Shown here piece by piece: positions 61,262-64,000 of a stretch of DNA of 64,000 nt. The first letter of the stretch is position 1. Every line of letters starts with the position of its first letter. Below the pieces are notes generated by a model. It had not been told where the DNA came from and did no database searches. It saw only the letters and a program-made list of their open reading frames with translations. The stretch covers positions 1-64,000 of the forward strand of contig CAVVTG010000002.1 of the NCBI GenBank assembly GCA_963751105.1, in the 5' to 3' direction. Source of the stretch: JACVRW01 sp963751105 (GTDB lineage: Bacteria > Actinomycetota > Thermoleophilia > Solirubrobacterales > Thermoleophilaceae). A program made the translations under genes and the position numbers.

Positions 61262-62038
61262 ATGTCGCTCACCCTCGGAACCGGACCTCTCGGCGGCTCC
61301 CCCGGGGGCGCCTTCAACTTCGATCTGGCCGCCGCCGCGCCGCCTCACCGGATCTACTTCGCGGACTTCCTCCCGCGCGTGCGCGCGGTGATCGCCGGAC
61401 GCACCGTGCTCGACACCGTCAGGGCCAAGCTCCTGTACGAGACGGCGATCCTGCCGCGCCTGTACGCGCCGCTCGAGGACTTCGACTCCGTGGTGCTCTC
61501 GCGCACCGGCCACTCCACCCACTGCCCGTTCAAGGGCGACGCGTCGTACTGGTCGGTGAGCGCGAACGGCTCCTCTCGCGAGAACGCCGTCTGGGCCTAC
61601 GAGTCACCGCTCGCCGAGGCCGCCTGGCTCGACGGCTACGCGTCGCTGTACCACGAGCACGCCGACGAGTGGTGGGCCGAGGACGAGCGCGTGACCAGCC
61701 ACTTCCGCGATCCGTTTCACCGCATCGACGTCCTGCCGAGCTCGCGGGCGGTGCGCGTCAGCGCCGGTGGCGAGGTGCTGGCCGAGAGCGAGCGCGCGGC
61801 GCTGCTGATCGAGACCGGCCTGCCCGCGATCGCCTATGTGCCCCGCGCCGATGTCGGAGCGCGGATCGAGCCCGCCGACAAGCGTGAGGTCTGCCCGTAC
61901 AAGGGCGAGGCGCGCTACTGGACGGTGGGCGGCACGGACGACGCGGCGTGGTCCTACGAGTTTCCCCGACCCGAGGCCACCGGCATCGCCGGGCGGCTGG
62001 CGTTCGACACCGAGCTGGTGGACGTACAGATCGGCTGA
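61262..62038 (+). CDS. Double DUF427 protein
   Basis: 258 residues with two DUF427 units: VRAVIAGRTVLDTVRAKLLY ... STHCPFKGDASYWSV and VRVSAGGEVLAESERAALLI ... REVCPYKGEARYWTV. Both keep the CPFKG/CPYKG and the YESPLAEAAW/YEFPRPEATG words. The family binds small ligands; function unsettled. Follows MarR by 22 bases in the same direction. Confidence 0.85.
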   Translation: MSLTLGTGPLGGSPGGAFNFDLAAAAPPHRIYFADFLPRVRAVIAGRTVLDTVRAKLLYETAILPRLYAPLEDFDSVVLSRTGHSTHCPFKGDASYWSVSANGSSRENAVWAYESPLAEAAWLDGYASLYHEHADEWWAEDERVTSHFRDPFHRIDVLPSSRAVRVSAGGEVLAESERAALLIETGLPAIAYVPRADVGARIEPADKREVCPYKGEARYWTVGGTDDAAWSYEFPRPEATGIAGRLAFDTELVDVQIG

Positions 62039-62050
62039 ACGCGGGCGCGC

Positions 62051-62320
62051 GTGCCCTTCGTCTACCTGCTCCGCTGTGCCGACGACAGCCTCTACTGCGG
62101 CTGGACCACCGACGTCGGCCGCCGCGTGGCCGAGCACGGCGCCGGGGTGGCCAGCCGCTACACGCGCAGCCGGTTGCCGGTGGAGCTCGCGCTCACGATC
62201 GAGGTGGACGACCGTTCCGCCGCCATGCGCGAGGAGGCCCGTATCAAGCGCCTGCCGCGGGCGGCGAAGCTGGAGCTGATCGAAGCTCCGCAAGCCGGCC
62301 GTCGGGTCAGCCCGGCGTGA
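62051..62320 (+). CDS. GIY-YIG nuclease-superfamily protein
   Basis: 89 residues from GTG 62051. VPFVYLLRCADDSLYCGWTT carries the GIY/YIG region as VYLL and LYCGWT; Arg and His in DVGRRVAEHG and Glu in REEARIKRLP complete the active site of the UvrC-like/YhbQ group. Small stand-alone members are thought to act on DNA, mode unknown. Starts 12 bases after DUF427; converges with the NTF2-like gene with a 14-base overlap. Confidence 0.85.
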   Translation: MPFVYLLRCADDSLYCGWTTDVGRRVAEHGAGVASRYTRSRLPVELALTIEVDDRSAAMREEARIKRLPRAAKLELIEAPQAGRRVSPA

Positions 62321-62711
62321 CTCCCTCGACCGCGTCGCGCAGCAGAGCGGTGTCGGCGTACACCCGCCCACGGATCAGCTCGCCCTCGCTGAACTCGTAG
62401 ATCCAGACGTTGTGGACGTCGACGTTGCGGCCGTCCCGGGTCCGCGCCTGGACGTGCACCGGCACGACGATCTGGTCGCCGCCGTCCACGAAGCCCTCGG
62501 GAGTCGAGCTGAACTCGTCGAACCAGCGCCACAGGTCGTGCGTGAACCAGCCGATCACGGCGTCGGGCCCGTGGAAGGTGCCTCCGTAGGGAATCGTGTC
62601 GGGCACGACCAGCTCGCAGTCGCGATGGAGGATGTCGGCCATGTTGGCCGGCTCGTCCGGGCCCCAGCCGGCAAAGGCGTGGGCCAAGCGCTCGATGTTC
62701 GAGGGTGTCAT
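62307..62711 (-). CDS. SnoaL/NTF2-like protein
   Basis: 134 residues: NIERLAHAFAGWGPDEPANM, ILHRDCELVVPDTIPYGGTF with HGPDAVIGWFTHDLW, and VQARTRDGRNVDVHNVWIYE. Typical ketosteroid-isomerase-like fold of unknown substrate. Confidence 0.8.
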   Translation of the reverse strand: MTPSNIERLAHAFAGWGPDEPANMADILHRDCELVVPDTIPYGGTFHGPDAVIGWFTHDLWRWFDEFSSTPEGFVDGGDQIVVPVHVQARTRDGRNVDVHNVWIYEFSEGELIRGRVYADTALLRDAVEGVTPG

Positions 62712-62734
62712 GACCTACACGACCCCGCAGACGG

Positions 62735-63478
62735 CTAGTTCTTCCCGCGCTTGAAGCTGATCAGCTCCTCGCGGTCGCTCCCTCCGGAGACGCTCACGGC
62801 GAGCACCGGGCCGACGCCGCGGGCGTAGAACTTGTACTCGAGGATCCTCGGGCTGAGCGGGTTCACGTCGCGGGTCATCAGCACCTTCGGGAAGTACCGG
62901 AACGGCACCTCGGCCCGCTCGCCGAGGCTGAAGATCGAGGCCTTGTCCTCGGCCTGGCCCTTGTAGTACTCCTGGCGATAGCTCATGCCCACGCGCGGCT
63001 TGGCCGGCATGATGATTCCCGCCTGCGCCCCGTCGACTCCGGCCTCGAACGAGCCCTCCGTGGACACCGGCCTGCCGTTCTCGTAGTCGGTGGTGGCCTC
63101 GCCGAGGTACCAGATGTTCCCCTTGCGGTCCTGGGCGTACCAGTCGTCGGTGATCTCGACCGGCTTGCCCTTCTCGGTCACGACGTCGCGGACGACCCGG
63201 GCGGTGACCCCGTTCGCGATCAGCTTGGTCCGCCGCGTGACGGTCACGACCACGCGCTGCTTGGTCCCCTCCGAGTCGGTCTCGCGGTAGATCCAGCGGC
63301 TGCCCGGCCGCATCGGCCAGTACGGGTTGTCGATCCGGGTGGTGAAGTCAGCCGGATCGAGAGTCACCCGCTCGGAGCCCTTGGGCAGCCCCGCGTCACT
63401 GGTGGGTGCAGCCAACGCGGCCACGATCAGCGCGCCCACCACCATCGATCCGCCTGCTCTGCGTGCTCTCGTGCTCAT
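62735..63478 (-). CDS. Exported protein of unknown function
   Basis: 247 residues from ATG 63478 (GAGGGG upstream). Signal peptide RAGGSMVVGALIVAALAAPT. The mature part is a beta-rich domain: NPYWPMRPGSRWIYRETDSE, VTRRTKLIANGVTARVVRDV, DDWYAQDRKGNIWYLGEATT, RVGMSYRQEYYKG. This pattern (steady W-Y-x-Q-D-x-x-G-N-x-W-Y-x-G-E) is found in many secreted actinobacterial proteins without assigned role. Confidence 0.75.
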   Translation of the reverse strand: MSTRARRAGGSMVVGALIVAALAAPTSDAGLPKGSERVTLDPADFTTRIDNPYWPMRPGSRWIYRETDSEGTKQRVVVTVTRRTKLIANGVTARVVRDVVTEKGKPVEITDDWYAQDRKGNIWYLGEATTDYENGRPVSTEGSFEAGVDGAQAGIIMPAKPRVGMSYRQEYYKGQAEDKASIFSLGERAEVPFRYFPKVLMTRDVNPLSPRILEYKFYARGVGPVLAVSVSGGSDREELISFKRGKN

Positions 63479-63535
63479 GTCCATCCCCTCGGTCGATGTC
63501 GCAGTCGGGGACAGCCAAGACGGTTCAGCTGAACA

Positions 63536-63937
63536 TCACCTGAGAGGCGAAGGTCCGCTCTCCTCGAGCCAGCGTGACTCGACTCGCGGGGAAGCGTGAA
63601 TGCTCACGAGCTGCAGGCGCTCCGGTCCCAGGGCGCGGAAGGAGTGCACGGCGCCGGCCGGGACCACCACGACGTCGCCCGTCCCGGCCGTCACGTCCCG
63701 GCCGTCGAGCTCGAAGCGAGCGCACCCGCCCTGGAGCAGGAAGGTCTCGCAGTAAGGATGGCTGTGACGCGCCGGCCCCTCGCCGGGAGCGGCGTCCACC
63801 ACGAAGAACGACACCGCCGATCCGTGGGCGGCGCCCTCGAACAGCCCGGCGCTCTCTCCCGGCGCCGGCCGCCACGAGGGGAGCGGATCCTTGGGCCCGT
63901 CGAGCACGGGGGCGTGGTTGTTGCTCTCGATCAGCAT
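63536..63937 (-). CDS. Cupin-domain protein
   Basis: 133 residues. Motif 1 RHSHPYCETFLLQGGCARFE (His, His, Glu) and motif 2 VVVPAGAVHSFRALGPERLQ with the last His, so the metal site is complete. Ends SIHASPRVESRWLEE. Substrate unknown. Confidence 0.85.
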   Translation of the reverse strand: MLIESNNHAPVLDGPKDPLPSWRPAPGESAGLFEGAAHGSAVSFFVVDAAPGEGPARHSHPYCETFLLQGGCARFELDGRDVTAGTGDVVVVPAGAVHSFRALGPERLQLVSIHASPRVESRWLEESGPSPLR

Positions 63938-64000
63938 TGCGAGTCCTGTGAGGGGGTCGGGATCTGGGAAGTCAGACCGACCGGAGAGCCTGAACTCATC

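Noticed and set aside
1..64000. CRISPR array, insertion sequence or prophage
   Set aside because: No regularly spaced repeats, transposase-like frames, terminal inverted repeats with target duplications or phage structural genes were seen.

Overview
The window is a stretch of a high-GC actinobacterial chromosome. The GC content is near 70 percent, GTG starts are common, several genes appear to be read from leaderless promoters, and the one complete tRNA lacks an encoded CCA. The gene content (large AAA/LuxR regulators, ECF sigma factors with NTF2-like tails, many exported proteins of unknown family) fits Thermoleophilia/Solirubrobacterales best. That placement is an inference from gene repertoire; no ribosomal marker is present.

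0-12 kb looks like a decayed stack of integrated elements. Three 3'-terminal fragments of a tRNA-Ser(CGA) gene (381-443, 3112-3173, 9655-9690) lie on the plus strand with no 5' halves. Two of them sit in a repeat of about 280 bp that also carries a conserved short coding tail, and that tail recurs a third time at 11435. Between the fragments are an exported right-handed beta-helix protein, a frameshifted exported protein with His-rich RTX-like repeats, a truncated AAA regulator behind a promoter with twin palindromes, a large exported protein of unknown family, an ECF sigma/metallo-hydrolase pair, and a KMO-like flavoprotein of lower GC.

11.6-21.5 kb holds mixed stress and metabolic genes: a ferritin-like DUF892 protein with a 2-TM partner, a divergent TetR/cupin pair with a clear operator, a RibD-type reductase, membrane proteins, an alpha/beta hydrolase lacking its nucleophile, a gene-poor patch with a hydrolase remnant, a broken M28-like peptidase, and a TetR/hydrolase pair. 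21.6-22.2 kb has a cold-shock gene followed by a conserved small basic protein.

22.6-41.4 kb is rich in interrupted genes: ThuA-PQQ-PKD protein, AraC, MMPL exporter, AAA/LuxR regulator, FAD oxidase, TetR, polyamine-type lipoprotein and GNAT. In most of them both sides of each break are well preserved in other frames. A complete PIN toxin-antitoxin operon (25.4-26.1 kb) with a leaderless, self-overlapping operator sits in this part. A divergent amine/amino-acid cluster (FAD oxidase, PLP decarboxylase fused to a VOC domain, TetR, solute-binding lipoprotein) occupies 32.9-37.6 kb. AarF kinase and a GH26-like exported protein follow.

41.4-64 kb is ordinary and mostly intact: a second ECF sigma with VOC and RibD-type neighbours, an Ada-like methyltransferase, DUF3089 hydrolase plus flavin amine oxidase, a TAT-exported spermidine dehydrogenase-like protein, an Lrp regulator divergent from phenylalanine hydroxylase, a GlpA/GlpB-like flavoprotein pair, small acidic proteins, a zincin, tRNA-Ser(GGA), a TAT sugar isomerase-like protein, an EamA transporter, a MarR-controlled cupin operon with two identical-type operators, DUF427, GIY-YIG and NTF2/cupin genes. 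No CRISPR array, insertion sequence, rRNA or replication origin was seen.
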